Both the position numbers and the translations under genes were made by a program. Of a DNA stretch of 64,000 nucleotides, positions 33,212 to 45,223 are shown one piece after another (position 1 is the stretch's first letter; each line of letters starts with the position of its first letter). The DNA comes from Mesodorylaimus sp. YZB2_4 (Eukaryota > Nematoda > Enoplea > Dorylaimida > Dorylaimidae): assembly GCA_030248295.1 (NCBI GenBank), contig JASANH010001234.1, positions 124,001-188,000 on the forward strand, in the 5' to 3' direction. A model generated the notes under the pieces. The model worked only from the letters and a program-made list of their open reading frames with translations. It was not told the origin of the DNA and did no database searches.

Positions 33212-36200
33212 ATGAATTCTGATTGCTATACAATCAGCAGTACGCCTGTAAGATATCCATATAAAGCGTACCCCAGTCAAATTGGTATGATCGATCGGGT
33301 AAGCGAAATTTCGAAAACAATTTGGATTCTGAGTTTCAAGTTTTCAAAATGAAAATTAGATCTTCAGATTTTAACTTAATCCGCAATGTTTAATTTCAAA
33401 ATCTATCAAACTTTAAAGTTTTAGAGTCCAATTTCAAAATCTAATCTCGGATTTAGAATTCTACTTAGAGTTAGAATCATAATTAAAATTCTAGAAGCAA
33501 AATGTCAAAATCGGATTTTGTAATGTTTTTAGGTCATAAAATCTTTGCAAAGAAACCAAAATTGCCTTATCGAAAGTCCAACCGGAAGTGGAAAGAGTTT
33601 GGCCTTATTATGTGCTGTCCTTGCGTGGAGGCAGAACGAATATGGTAAGCTTGGCATGTTGATTGAGTAGGCTAGCATGTTGCCAATTCGTAATTTAGAA
33701 AGGGTGGAACGAGACGTTGTTCAAATGGCTCAAGAACAAAACGATGCGATTAAGAACTCGTCTTGTGTCAAAACGTCGCCGCCTGTATCGTCAACGCACG
33801 ATAAGCCAATCGTTGATTTGACTTTGGACGATAGTTTTTCTGTTTACGACGATGGTAAGTCAATTCCTTGCTTTTTTCGCGTGATTTTATAGGATTTTAA
33901 AGATGATCTATTCTTTCAAAAAACTCTATTTTAGCTGTCCGATTTGTTGATCCAACTGGAATTCCAAAGGCATCACCAAAACCGGTTCAACAAGATTGCA
34001 GTCAACGAAGTCCACCAAAATTGTTGTCCGACGATGATATACGCGATATGATTTACGAAGCTAGAAAAAAGTATGTCTGTTTCCCCAATTTTCTTCCAAA
34101 TTATCAAACAAATTACTTTCAGAATACCAAAGATTTACTTTGGTACACGAACGCACAAGCAATTGGCTCAGTTAATACGAGAACTGAAAAAGACTCAATA
34201 TGCTGACGTCAAGTAATCGATATCGAAATGCATTTTTCCCGCCTTCAAGTCCTCTTTTTTCCAGGATGACAATACTCGCCAGTCGTGATCAGACATGTAT
34301 CAACGAAGATGTGCGATCCGAAAGAGACCGCGGTGAAGCGTGTCGAAAGCGGCTCAATCCAAATACCAATTTTCTCACTGTAAGTCATTCTACTTTGCCA
34401 ACATCGCTGACTTCGTCTGCGGGGAGGGGGGTCTGATCTTCTTCCCGGGGGGGGGGGGGTCGGCGACATGGCGACCCATTTGGGCTGCTTGTAAAAATTA
34501 TTTTTTTTAATTTAAATTTTTCCAGCGAAAATTTAAAATCAGTTTGGGCCTTCCAAGGCAAAACATTGGGTCTTTTTTTAACATTTAAAAATGAAATTTT
34601 TCTTTTGGGGAGGGGGTGTGTGTCAAAATAGCAAAGGTACCTGCACAACCTTGCCGGGCGGGGACAGGGGGTCTAAAAAATGAGAAGGGTCCCCCCTTTA
34701 CAAAATTTTCCCAAAATCTTTCAGGGGGGGGAGGGTCTACACTACCTTGGATACCCAGTCAGCGATGTTTTACTTTGCTGTGTCTTGGACAGTTTTACGC
34801 ATCCTTTTCAGGGATGTTGTCCATATCACGTAAAATGGAAAAAGAACTATCAAAAGCCGAGCATGATTCGCGGTGTCATTCGACGAGAACAACAATCGTA
34901 CACGAATAATGCGCCTGAGAATTTGCAAGGGACTTGGGATATCGAAGATATCGTCGAAGTTGGCCGAGCTCACGGATTTTGCCCATATTTCGCTGCTTCT
35001 ACAACTTTATTGACCGATGCAGAACTGATATTCTGTCCGTATAATTATTTGATAGGTAAGCCGTATTTGGGAATCACATCGCCTTTTCAGATGTGCTGTT
35101 GTGTTTTAGACCCGCTCGTACGAAATTCGGTTAGGTTAGACTTGAAAGAGCAAGTAATCGTTTTGGACGAAGCTCATAATATCGAGGACGTTTGCAGAGA
35201 TGCTTCCAGTTTCTCATTTTCTTATTCCGAATTAGAAGACGCGGCTATGAATTTTAATTGGGCTGGTATGTTTGGTTTTTTCTGACATATCCTAATTTTA
35301 AAAGCTTTTTTGATTTTAGCCGATCTGGATAATTACCCGCCAGCACCGGCTGCGAAATATTTGGAGAATGTATGTAATCGATTGATGGGATGGTTGAACG
35401 AATTGATCAATAGCGAATCGATGAAATTGGAATCGCATTCGGTACAAACTTGTGAATGGCATGGTCAGAAATTTATTGATGTTCTTGTGCGGTTGGACTT
35501 GTCGCAGGATGTGGGCAAGAAGATTAAGGTAAAGCAGATGTGGCATTATCGATCGGATCGGACTGTATATGATCCTTAATTTAGGAGCAGTTGGAAGTTA
35601 TTAGCTCGTACGATGATGAGGAAAATAACGATTTCGGTCGACGACAACCCCGTGACCCGGATGATGAAGAGCAGCATAGTATTGCTATTAGTGCTGTAAA
35701 GACGATGGAAAAGTTGGTTTTACTTTTGGATTATTTTTGGCGATCGGATGCGGTTGATTATCGGTAAGCAGAAAAGAATTTTTAAAAGTTTAAAAATTTG
35801 TGAAGTTGATAGATTTTTTTGGGAATTTTAGGATTTGCGTCAAAAAAGAACATGTTTTCGAGCACGATAGACGATACCAGCTTGCAACGCAAAGCGGCTT
35901 GATGGCCAAGGATGCGTCAAAGAACTTGATCACGTTGAATTTTTGGTGCATGAATCCAGCGATGGTTAGTTTTTTTGCGGTGCTTCCTCCCGCGTGATCA
36001 AGTCGAAAATACGATTTAGGCATTTGGGGATATTGGATCGGTGGCGAAATCAATTATTCTCGCTTCTGGCACGTTGGCGCCGATGAAAACGTTTGAGGCG
36101 GAGTTGGGAACACCGTTCAAATTACAGTTGGAGGCCACGCATGTGTTGCCCAAGGATCGAATGTTTGTCGCGTCTGTGGCCAAGGTGAGTGCTCACGCTT

Positions 36201-39200
36201 TTGTCTTTGATTTCCCAACAAGATCCTGCCGGGCAGGAGTGTCTCGTCCTAACTTCTTACGTCATAAGGCTACTGGTGGGTGGCAGCATCCGAAACCTAG
36301 CTCTGGCCAGCGGAAGGTGAAATTTTTTGGCGTTTTGAACCAACTTAGACCGATCTGAAGGTTCCTGATCCGATCCAACTGCTGGACCGGCCAGATCGGC
36401 AACAAATATTTTTCGCGCTTTATCTGATGGGAAATAATAAAATGTGATAAAATATGACGAGAAAATCCCGTTTTTCTCTCAAATCAGTATTTAATCCCGC
36501 TTAAGGTGCTGCGTAGCTCTCCTATGTCCTTCGGAGTGGTCTGACGAGAGTGACAGCGAGGAACCATGGCAGGTTGGTGAGGACGCAGTGCCAAATACGT
36601 CATTCCTATCTATCGTCCATTTTTTTGAAGCGGATCGGCCGAATTAGATCAGGATCGGGATCCAGGCCTAATTTCGGATCGGTCGATGCTCGGTTTAGAA
36701 GGGGGGGGGGCAAAGCAAAAGAAACAAGTTTTTTATATCCACGCGTTGTAAACATTTTACCTTGACAAAATTCGCGCGGAAAATATTTTCTCCGAGTTTT
36801 CGGCTTCGCAGGAAAAGTCGATTTTCCGCTTATAATTTTCAGAATTTAAAACCGCAGAATGCAACGCTTTAAGATTTTCCCCTAATTTTGATTGAAAAAT
36901 TCCTAATTTTTCCTTATCTTCAGGGTACCCACGGGAGCCTGAAAGCCTGAAAAGAGCCTGAAATCCTGGATTCTCTGCCCTAAAAACCAAATACGCCTTA
37001 ATTTGCGTGCGCTATCGCGACCAGCGTCGTCCTTTCTAGTCCGAGTTTTCAACTTGGATGGTAAAGTCGTCCGCGTCAAATAGTCATCATCGTTACCAGA
37101 ATTTTTGAGTTTTTGGCTTACACCAGCATCGACCGACCCGGTGGTGAGGTCACCAAACCGACCCAAACGCGTCGATCCACCCGACCCCACGTTGTATTGC
37201 GACCACTCATTTGTTTTCTGGCATGATGCACATTCTTTCTTCGATCGATAACCATCGATAAGAGACACCCACAGTCAGGGAGAAGGGGCTGACGGATTTC
37301 GGACAAAAACGGACGGGGGAGGAGAACTTTAGGACTGAGTTAACGTGCTCGTCCCTTGCCTCATGCTGTCTGAGGGACAGCGTAGAATTTCACAAATTTG
37401 TACTGTGTAACTGCACCTGCAATATCCCGTTTCGCTTCTAGAGTTGACTTCTTAGAGTGGGATGTGGCCGGTATGAGGACAGCTTTTTAAATGTTTTTGG
37501 GCTGGGCCCCCACCTACCCCAATTACCTAAGGGTTTTGCCAGTTTCCAGCCAGCAGTCATAATTACGGGTGCGGCAGTGTGTGTGGCGGTCAAGTCACAT
37601 GGCAGGCTCCCTCACTTGTAGCTGCTTCGCTGGAGCATCACCGCCGAGGGCATCCTGCGCCAGAATCAGCGTTTCCGAATAATAGAGGGCAAGAACGGAG
37701 GCCCTCTATTATCCGGGACAGCAATTAGGACCAGTTTTCTCAATCGAGGGCACCACTTCCACCTCCAATTGAATTCCTGGTGAATCGCCCACAGCCAGTT
37801 CTCTGAGAATGGGCTTCCTAGACTGACGTCTTCAGCCAGAATAGAAGTGAGCGTTTCAGTCAGGGTTGCCCCCAATCAGCTTCTCACAAGCCAAATGAGC
37901 CCTCGCGCTCCTATGTGCACAGAAAGTGGGAGGGGTCGAGCGGTCGAAAAAAGCTTCGATGTCATTGCATGGGCGGCCAGTCCAGTGGGTTGAAACGTCG
38001 ATCCTAGCTGCCTGCATGACAACATGACTGGGCGCCAGAGAAGATATTTTGGCGGGAATTCAAAATTCCGATCCGGCCGACCCACAGCTTGGGTCGGTTC
38101 CCCCCCCCCGCCCCCCCCCCCCCCCCCCCCCTCCCAAACCGATCCGGCTAGGATCGGTGGGTCGGTCGATGCTGGTATTAGGAGCCTTAAAATAGCCTTA
38201 GTTTTAATTTTTGAAAGTCCGTGGGAATCCTGTATCTTCCCAAGTTTTTCCAGGCACTTCTGACTTTTCCAAACTTGAACGAAGCCTGCTTACTTAATGC
38301 CTTGCGATCGCACTGCATGCAATTGAGTGTGCACACGGTTTGAGCAGTACAAAGGCCTAACGTAGGTCATAGCATTCTCGTTTTTTAGCCGGGGCCTAAG
38401 TTTGAAGGGGAAGTTCACTCTAGAATCGATGTCGGAATATTGAAAAAAGAGTATGTCGACATTCATATTTAGCACTCGCGTTTCCTGTCTCAATGATTGA
38501 AGAAGTCGAAGTTTGGATTTCCTAGCGGCTCCTCTTTAAAAATCAAAAATTTCGGCTTGTTTTTACCCAGTTGCTGGAGGTCCAGAATTTTGGCTAATCC
38601 CCACTAAAACGAGGGTGCTGGATCTGAATGTCTCTTTCGAATATTCCGACATCGATTCCAGAGTGCACTTTGTCTTCAAGTCTGACTGTCTGGCGTCCAT
38701 TATCTGTTCGCCTTTTTCGGTTATTTGAAAGTGACTTGCACGAGTACAGGACCGCGCTCAGTCAGCACAGTCGTGCCAAGTAGGAGGACGATAGTAGCCA
38801 GCATTCCTTGTGGTCGCGAGACTGACACCTCCCCTGGCTGGGAGACGTCAAGCTCTTTGGTTGATGTCTTTACGGGAGGTACAGTCGCGAGGCTTGCCTT
38901 CCCCCAGTCGGAGTTTTTTGCCGAGAAACTTCGGTCTCTCACTTCTGCCGCCGTCTGGGTGCGCTGGTTGCAACGACGAACTGTAAAGAACTCGTGTGCA
39001 GTATAAGCTATAACGGAATGGTTTTTTGCAGCCCCAGTGCGCCATGTAGGCGCCGCTAAAGTGCTTTGCTTTGCATTGATGGTATGATTGATCATAATCT
39101 GTTTAGTGGTGTGGTGCTCGGACTTTGAACCCTAAGTCACGTTTAGACCGCTCTTAAAATATACATGCCTTATGCAGCTTGGCGACGGCCCACTCTCGAG

Positions 39201-41079
39201 GCCGGGTGGATGGAGGTGGGCTTTGCTTCGATTGGTGCTGGACATGTATGAAACTGAGGAAAAGCTGAAGAGGCGGGAAAAAAGGGCCTTTGGGAGAAAT
39301 AAAGTATAGCTCGGGCGGTCGGATGTATTGTGAGAAGTACTAGACGGACTCGACACATGGATGGTCTCTAAGTTTTGGCTCATCTGTGAGACTTTCCCCG
39401 TGGGGGTCCCTAAGTTTTGGCTCGACCAAGCAGGTCAGACTCTTTTTTTCGAAAGCTAGTGTTAACCTCATGCCAGCATCGACCGATACGCCGATCAAGG
39501 GGGTGGATCGGTTCCCGATCGGACTGCTGGATCGGCCGAATCGGCAACTACACTTTTTTGTGCTTTTTCTGCTGGAAAATGATAGAGTGTTGCATACCAT
39601 GATGAGAAAGTCCCGTTTTTCTCTCAAATCAACATTTAATCCCGCTTTAGGCGGTGGTCATGTCTCCCGTGTCCCTGGAGTGGTCTGATGAAGAGTTACA
39701 GCGAAGAAACAGGGCAGGTTGGTGAGAACTCACGATCAGTCCCAAAGACGTCATCCCCACCAATCTTATATTTCATGAAGCGGATCGGCCGGATCGGTCG
39801 ATGCTGGCCCATGAGTTTCGGATGCTGGTGGGTGGCCTTCGACTTGGCTGCTGGGCCGTTCCGTGTGTTTTCCGGTGCCCGACAAACTGAGCAGGTGCAT
39901 TGCACTATTCCGCGCGGGACGAAACCTGTCTCGCACCATTCAGAGGGTCGTCATGTGACCAGTGTCGCAAATGACACCTTCGCTTTGTAGGGTCCGAGCG
40001 GGCGACCACTTCGAGTCACTTATCAGAACACGTCCGAGTGGGCATTTCAAGACGAGATTGGTCAGTTGATTGTGGATGTTTGCACGACAGTGCCCTTCGG
40101 CGTGCTGTGCTTCTTTCCATCGTATAAATTGCTGGAGACGCTGTGCGATCGATGGACGTCCACGGGCACCATGCGACGATTATCGACGAAGAAAGTGATC
40201 GTTATGGAACCGAAAATAAGCGAACAGCTGCACGCCGCCATCGACCAATTCTACGACGCTGTCAAGAAACCCGAAATGTACGGGGCCGAGTGCACGGGCG
40301 CCTTATTTCTGGCCGTTTGTCGCGGCAAAGTGTCGGAAGGACTCGATTTCGCCGACAATAACGCCAGGGCCGTGATCACGATCGGAATCCCGTATCCGAA
40401 TTTCAGCGGCTTCGAAGTGGTGCAAAAACGAGATTACAACAACGAGAGGGTCCGTCAGGGGAAGAGCACGTTGGGCGGCGACCAGTGGTACGAGATACAA
40501 GCCTATCGAGCCTTGAACCAGGCCTTGGGACGGTGTCTCCGCCATCGGCAAGATTGGGGCGCATTGATCCTTGTCGACGAACGGTTCGGCAGCAAGGACT
40601 CGAAACGGTATTGCAGCAACCTGTCCAGGTGGATTCGAGACAATATTAGGCACTATGACCATTTCGGCAAGGCCAGGTCCGACTTGGAGGAATTCACGCA
40701 ACGATTATCGGATGCCCAAGAGAATGAAATGAAGCGGAAATTGTTGAATGGACAGCGAATTTCAGGCTCGAATTCAAACTCGCCAACGTGCAACAGTCCG
40801 TTTTCGACTCCGCCAAATTCGATGTCGCCCATGGGCACCCCGCTTGCCACTGGAGATCTCTCAGCCTCAGTGTCGGCCAGGATCAATCGATCGGCCATGA
40901 ATCAAACGACGCCCCTCGTGCAACCGAGGACGAACGCGTTTTTGTTTCGGCGAAACCGGCCGATGAATTCGACGTCGCCATATTTCGGAGACGATGGGTG
41001 CGAGGCGTCGAGTTCGATTTTTGGGGAGAAAAGCAGCGTTGGATCGAAATTGGTGCCATTCAATGAATGGAAAAAGTGA
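33212..41079 (+). CDS. dog-1: BRIP1/FANCJ-type XPD-family DNA helicase
   Basis: Thirteen exons give 956 residues: 33212-33298, 33533-33644, 33699-33854, 33935-34070, 34123-34212, 34265-34379, 34812-35055, 35110-35265, 35320-35528, 35585-35763, 35832-35964, 36020-36184 and 39991-41079. Helicase motifs in order: Q-motif [14 protein letters not shown], Walker [14 protein letters not shown], Ia [14 protein letters not shown], iron-sulfur cysteines (DQTC.., CRKR, GCCPYH, HGFCPYF), DEAH box [46 protein letters not shown] and [21 protein letters not shown] unwinds G-quadruplex and crosslink intermediates in the nucleus; the nematode orthologue is DOG-1. The Ser/Pro-rich tail is short. The stop TGA overlaps a possible donor; see the entry for extra 3' exons. 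Intron 12 (3.8 kb) is filled with transposons. Confidence 0.96.
34391..34778. mobile_element. hAT-like MITE with 8-bp target duplication (BRIP1 intron 6)
   Basis: Terminal inverted repeats AACATCGCTGACT (34400-34412) and AGTCAGCGATGTT (34757-34769) are perfect complements. The element (34399-34770, ~370 bases) is flanked by identical TACTTTGC octamers at 34391-34398 and 34771-34778. An 8-base duplication is typical of hAT transposons. The interior is noncoding with a G run. A shorter relative lies at 62810-63051. Confidence 0.8.
36345..36695 (+). mobile_element. Short TIR element (CCAGCATCGAC family), BRIP1 intron 12
   Basis: It shares the internal order GCAACAAATATTTTTCGCGC, AAATCCCGTTTTTCTCTC, TTTAATCCCGCTT and GTGCCAAATACGTCA with the 39.5 and 49.5 kb copies, and ends GGATCGGTCGATGCTCGG. 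The left end is diverged. Confidence 0.65.
37123..38175 (+). mobile_element. Long TIR element (~1.05 kb, non-autonomous), BRIP1 intron 12
   Basis: It starts CCAGCATCGACCGACCC at 37123 and ends with the exact inverse complement GGGTCGGTCGATGCTGG at 38175. The interior has no long intact open frame with transposase similarity. A 30-base C-rich run sits near the right end (38101-38131). A diverged copy with the same block order lies at 52.44-53.55 kb. The ends match the short family, so short copies are probably deletion derivatives or co-mobilised relatives. Confidence 0.7.
39473..39807 (+). mobile_element. Short TIR element (CCAGCATCGAC family), BRIP1 intron 12
   Basis: Perfect ends CCAGCATCGACCGAT and ATCGGTCGATGCTGG bound a 335-base noncoding element with the family's internal blocks. 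No clear target duplication was found. It ends 183 bases before the last BRIP1 exon. Confidence 0.75.
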
Positions 41080-41500
41080 AAACTGAGGGCGAGGTTTCGT
41101 TGGTGCATGTTTTATTCGGAGTAAAATTTTTTTGTGCTCTTGTTGAACGATGAATGTGAGAGTGGGGGTCAAAGCCTCAAAATATTCAAAAATAGAAATG
41201 TACTGTTATCTTTTTTGAATTCGCAATCTTTTAGGGTGAACGAAATTCTCGAGCGATTATTCGAAAGTGCCGGTTGTCCACAAGGTAATGTTTTATAATT
41301 ATTTGAAAGTTATGCGTTGAATCGGCGCTAAAAAGTTACATTCGGCGCGTAACTCTGGTCTGGTAGGACAGGAGGGAAAACCTGGACATTGAAATTTTGG
41401 AGGCTTGTTGGCAATTGTTCATCTTATGTTTATACTTGCATCGACAGAATTGGACGAAATGATCCGTCAGTTCGATGTGTGTGATCGGATTCCTATCTGA
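41076..41500 (+). other. Possible extra 3' exons of BRIP1 (alternative C-terminus)
   Basis: If the last BRIP1 exon is spliced at 41075 (donor GTGAAA overlapping the stop codon), two further exons follow in frame: 41235-41284 (after CTTTTAG) and 41448-41500 (after GACAG, ending in TGA). They would add about 34 residues reading VNEILERLFESAGCPQ and ELDEMIRQFDVCDRIPI, a hydrophilic helical tail. Frame continuity across both joins supports real exons, but the donor is weak, and the tail could instead belong to another transcript. Copies of this segment occur at 43.0-43.4 and 47.0-47.3 kb. Confidence 0.45.
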
Positions 41501-42223
41501 TGCGACTCTAAGCTCGGCAGCTCAAGATTTTTGAACGTAAGCTAGGAAATCTTATGCGAGGCATAGCGCGTGTATTTTAGTATAGTATGTATAGTGAGGC
41601 GATCTAACAGTTCGAGCAGGGCGCTGTACCACTTACAGTACGCCTTATCATCAGATCGATCGGATGCCGGTTGCTGACGGTTTGGCGGGTGGAAGCAAAT
41701 GATGAAAAGCTGAAGGCGTAGTCGCAAGACCTGCCTCGATTTAGTCAAAAGTTTCTGTCCACCGATTTCGGCCTGTCTGGTAGGTATATAATGTTGAGCC
41801 AGGTCAGCGTGGCTTTAGTGAGCGACAATGCACTGAGAAAAACTCACAGTAGGATACAGAAATTCGAGAATGATGCGCAGGCACGTAAGATTTAAAAAAA
41901 ACTTTTGCTCGAGTTACAAAAACACAATAGTCATAGGGAAATGTGAAGAATTGTTGAAATGCAATGTCAGCACTTATTAGGAATAATTACGGTCTGGCAT
42001 GAGGTGAAATGCCAAAGTGAATACAGGAACGTAACTTCGAATAAATCTCTTTTAATACTGTTGTGAACGTGCCATTCTGGTACAGTAAGCTCATCTTCCC
42101 GCCCGTTGACGATTCGAATGTGGCGAAAACAAGCGGATTAGGAGACGGATTAGTGGCCGCCCGGACGATCAAAACAAGGTCGTAAATTTGGAAGGTGGAC
42201 AATGGTCGGAGAAGGACCAGTGG

Positions 42224-42688
42224 ATGGCAGCACCGCCGGCGGCGATTGCGACGTCGAGGCCGGAGCGAAAGGCACGCGCGGTGCCTATGCCGAGTGCGGT
42301 GAGCCTGGACGGGGCACGTGCTGCCGTCGGGACATACTCGCCGCCTCAGCATTGGGCCTCGCCGCGACCTCGAGCCCAGCGGGTGGCGTTCACGTGCACC
42401 AGACATCGACCAGCGACCACCTCGGAGGAGATCGAGACCAGCGAACAGGGGGCGCTCGATACCGGTGAAGACCCCGCGAGATGTGGTATGATTGGAGGAT
42501 TGAGGATAAAGTTGACGCCTTTTGGTGCGCTGTGCCTGATTTTGTACAGTTTGTGTTTTGGTCTATTCGCCTTATCAGCGAGGCGATCGGGGCGACGAGG
42601 CGAACCCGGCCGAGGACTGGGCTCAAGTGTGTGGCGTTGGAGTGGACAGGGACGTGACGGATCGGGACAAGGGCTCTCTCGAGCATAG
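42224..42688 (+). CDS. Doubtful ORF in a GC-rich island, one predicted membrane segment
   Basis: An ATG-started frame of 154 codons lies in a locally GC-rich stretch (42190-42480) unlike its AT-richer surroundings. The first ~90 residues are Ala/Pro/Arg/Thr-rich; one hydrophobic segment follows (LTPFGALCLILYSLCFGLFA), then an Arg/Gly-rich end. I recognise no family. Overlapping frames are also open because of the composition, so this could be an exon of an unresolved gene or chance. A TATA-like TATATAA lies near 41787, upstream. Confidence 0.22.
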   Translation: MAAPPAAIATSRPERKARAVPMPSAVSLDGARAAVGTYSPPQHWASPRPRAQRVAFTCTRHRPATTSEEIETSEQGALDTGEDPARCGMIGGLRIKLTPFGALCLILYSLCFGLFALSARRSGRRGEPGRGLGSSVWRWSGQGRDGSGQGLSRA

Positions 42689-42944
42689 CCCCTTATTCGT
42701 CTCAGCGTCTTGGGTGCGCGTCGGATCGGCGGTCACCGAGACGGTGCGGTAAGCGTGATTGGTGTGTGAGTTGGGTCAGGATAGCACACGGGTTCTTAGA
42801 TTGCCCTCATAATCGAAGTGGTGGCACCGGGTTACGGTAAGGTCTAGGCAGGAACAGGTTAGGTTGGAGTCGCTGTTGAGGTAACACCCAACAGGACAAT
42901 ACGACGTAAGAAGGAAGATTCGCCCACGGTGTTGGCAGTTTAAG

Positions 42945-43440
42945 TTTGGCAGTAATTTTTTGGGTTTGATGTGCGATTAAGAGTGGACTCGTGCTGAGCG
43001 TACAGTGGATGGGGATTTTGTGCTTTGATTGTCATGGACTGGATATGGTGGCCAAGGTGTCGACTTGGATTATTTGCGAGAAAGGCAGGATCGAATCGAA
43101 TTCGATTACATTCAATAAATGGGAAAGTGAAAATCGGGGGTGAATGGGTCAACTTTTTTTTGGGGCGAGGAGTGTGAGAGTGGAGGTCAAAGCCTCGAAA
43201 TATCTTTAATTGGACGTTGACTGATCTTTTTTTAATCTGAAACATTTTAGGTGAGCGAGATTTCCGAGCGATTATTCCAAAGTGTTCTTCGCGGTCAGGT
43301 AAGTGCTTGAAAGTTATTTTTGGTAGGACTGAGGGAGGGGGACTGAGGAAATTCAAATTTTTGAGGCAGATTGGCAAGTGTTTATCAGATACTTAAACTG
43401 TAGGATTGGTCGAGGATTTGGCTGGCGGATCTGATCCGAC
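42945..43440 (+). pseudogene. Degenerate duplicate of the BRIP1 3' end (copy B)
   Basis: This segment aligns block for block with BRIP1 40985-41500: GCGTCGAGTTCGA-like start, ATTCAATAAATGG for ATTCAATGAATGG, GAGAGTGGAGGTCAAAGCCTC, then a TTTTAG acceptor and an exon reading VSEISERLFQSVLRGQ with a GTAAGT donor. The second exon equivalent (from ~43405) is cut by sequence resembling the TIR-element family. Upstream coding frame is broken. Confidence 0.65.
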
Positions 43441-44476
43441 TGCTGGATCGGCATTCAAGTCTGTTGCACATTATCTCTGCTAGGAATTATTGTGCGAGAT
43501 CAATTTCTGAAGTCTGAGGTAGGATAACCTCGAGGCAGAGTGGGCTGGGGTTGAGTTTGAATTTTTCACCCAATTGCATTGGTGAATTTGCAGAATAGTT
43601 TTTGTGGTTGGAGAATTCCTCATTTCCTCTGCAAGGTACGAGTGTACTAGCCAGCCTGTCGGGCTGCTTGGTTTGCTAGCAGATTGCGCGATTGGCGAGT
43701 GAATTGCGCAATACTCACACGACTGGGAGCCAGCGCAAATTCAGGCCGCGAATGAGCCATTCTTGCACGGAATGATTTTCATATCTGGCTAATTCGAGAA
43801 GATAATCCATTGCACGTATTCTTAGTCTGCAATTTTGGGGCCCGGACTATAATTTTTTAGGTCAGGGCCCCAGTCCAGGCCCGACCGCACTCGTAGCAAC
43901 CAAAAATTGCATCTGAAAAAATTTAAGAAACTTGAACTTTTTTGTTAAAAAGCTGTTTTCGAAACTGAACAAAAAGCCTTTCCAACTATTTAGGAAGATG
44001 CGACTGAGCCCTATGGGGAAAAAAGTGTGCCAAAACAACCATGCCGCCTACTTTCAGCGCCATAGCGTACTCATTACCGCACCCTCCCTCCTGGTGTAGC
44101 CACTGGTGACATCGTGGATAGCATCTCGTGACATCATAGCCGTGCCTCACTCACTGATGGTGTATGGAACGGCTGGTACGGTCGACCTAGTGGAACGCTA
44201 TTGAGACGGTTCCAGTTTCCTCCGAACTCCTCTTGTAAGCGGTGTTTGGTCCCCATTAGGCCCCTTAGTGAGAGAAAGCATAGTTTGGGAAAATCTAATT
44301 TTTGTCCGTAGAACCTGGAAAATCGGGGAAATTATTACTGCTCAGTGCTCCTTCGATGTAACCATGCGATTTTAGTTTTTAGTATCTGGTCGACTGCCTG
44401 CAGAATCCATGTTGCTTTTTCTGAGTTGCCATTGCGCTACTGTAGAAATTACTAGCACTCAAATCTGTACCAACCT

Positions 44477-44785
44477 GGCATCGACCTGTCCGACCCAACG
44501 CCTGGATCTTGATGATAGGGTTGACCAATTTGGCTCCGCATCCTCACCAGCCTGCCCTTTTTCCTTGCTGTCACTCTCCAAAGGACACAAAGGAGATCAA
44601 TAGCGGGATTAAATTCATAATTTGAGAGAAAAAACGAAATGTGCTCATTGTACTTTGCTATCATAATTTTCCAGCAGATAAAGCGGGAAAAATTTACTTG
44701 CCAACCTGGCTGATTGAGCGATCAGATTATGCTGGAAAGTGATCCATCCCTCGGATCAGTGGACCAGTTAATGCTGGTGCCAGTC
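44477..44785 (-). mobile_element. Short TIR element (CCAGCATCGAC family), inverse orientation
   Basis: The minus strand reads the family's internal blocks (CCCGC, TTTTTTCTCTCAAAT, then GGGATTAAAT complement) between diverged ends CTGGCATCGACCTGTCC and TTAATGCTGG. Confidence 0.5.
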
Positions 44786-45223
44786 TCGATAATGGCCAAA
44801 CGCGAGTGCAAAGAAGTGCAGATTCCATGCGAACATTAGTCACTGTGTGGACTTGGAATCTCCCCAGGGCCTTCCTAGAACCTCGCTCCACCTGGAACAT
44901 GGAAGGCCTGTGTTGGAACCCTGATTGAAATTTTATATCCCCAAGAAGGCTTTCGAGTAAGCGTGGCGTGCTCTGCTATGGTGAGGCGCCGATACGTCAG
45001 CTGCGCTCGGGGTAGTGCCCATAGACTAGGACATTCTCAGTTTCCTGGCCCCCGGTCTTTGGAAAGGTGCAAAGTTCTAGCGACCACTCCATGCGGTAAA
45101 ATGGACCCGGAAGTATCGGGTGGTGGTTGACGCAGTCTACCTTCTGCAGAGGAGTCTGTGTCTCAAGAATGAGAACTTTCTCTGATTTCAGGAAAACGAA
45201 AGGTTCTCTAGAATCGATCTGAA

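Larger units (their letters stand above)
41501..45223. other. Accessory region between BRIP1 and the first F-box gene
   Basis: This region holds a GC-rich island with a doubtful open frame (42224-42688), a degenerate copy of the BRIP1 3' end (42945-43440), a TIR-element copy (44477-44782), and the duplicated upstream region of the F-box genes (from ~44980). The rest (43450-44450) shows no gene. Confidence 0.5.

Noticed and set aside
36903-37306. Open frames of 121 and 62 codons on the minus strand
   Set aside because: They overlap the left end of the long TIR element in BRIP1 intron 12 and show no transposase features.
39473-39807. Target-site duplication CATG around the TIR element
   Set aside because: The CATG copies are not at equal distance from the element ends, so the match is probably chance.
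41987-42406. 139-codon minus-strand frame opposite the GC-rich island
   Set aside because: Arg/Pro/Cys-rich residues suggest composition-driven openness, with no recognised motifs or clear splice context.
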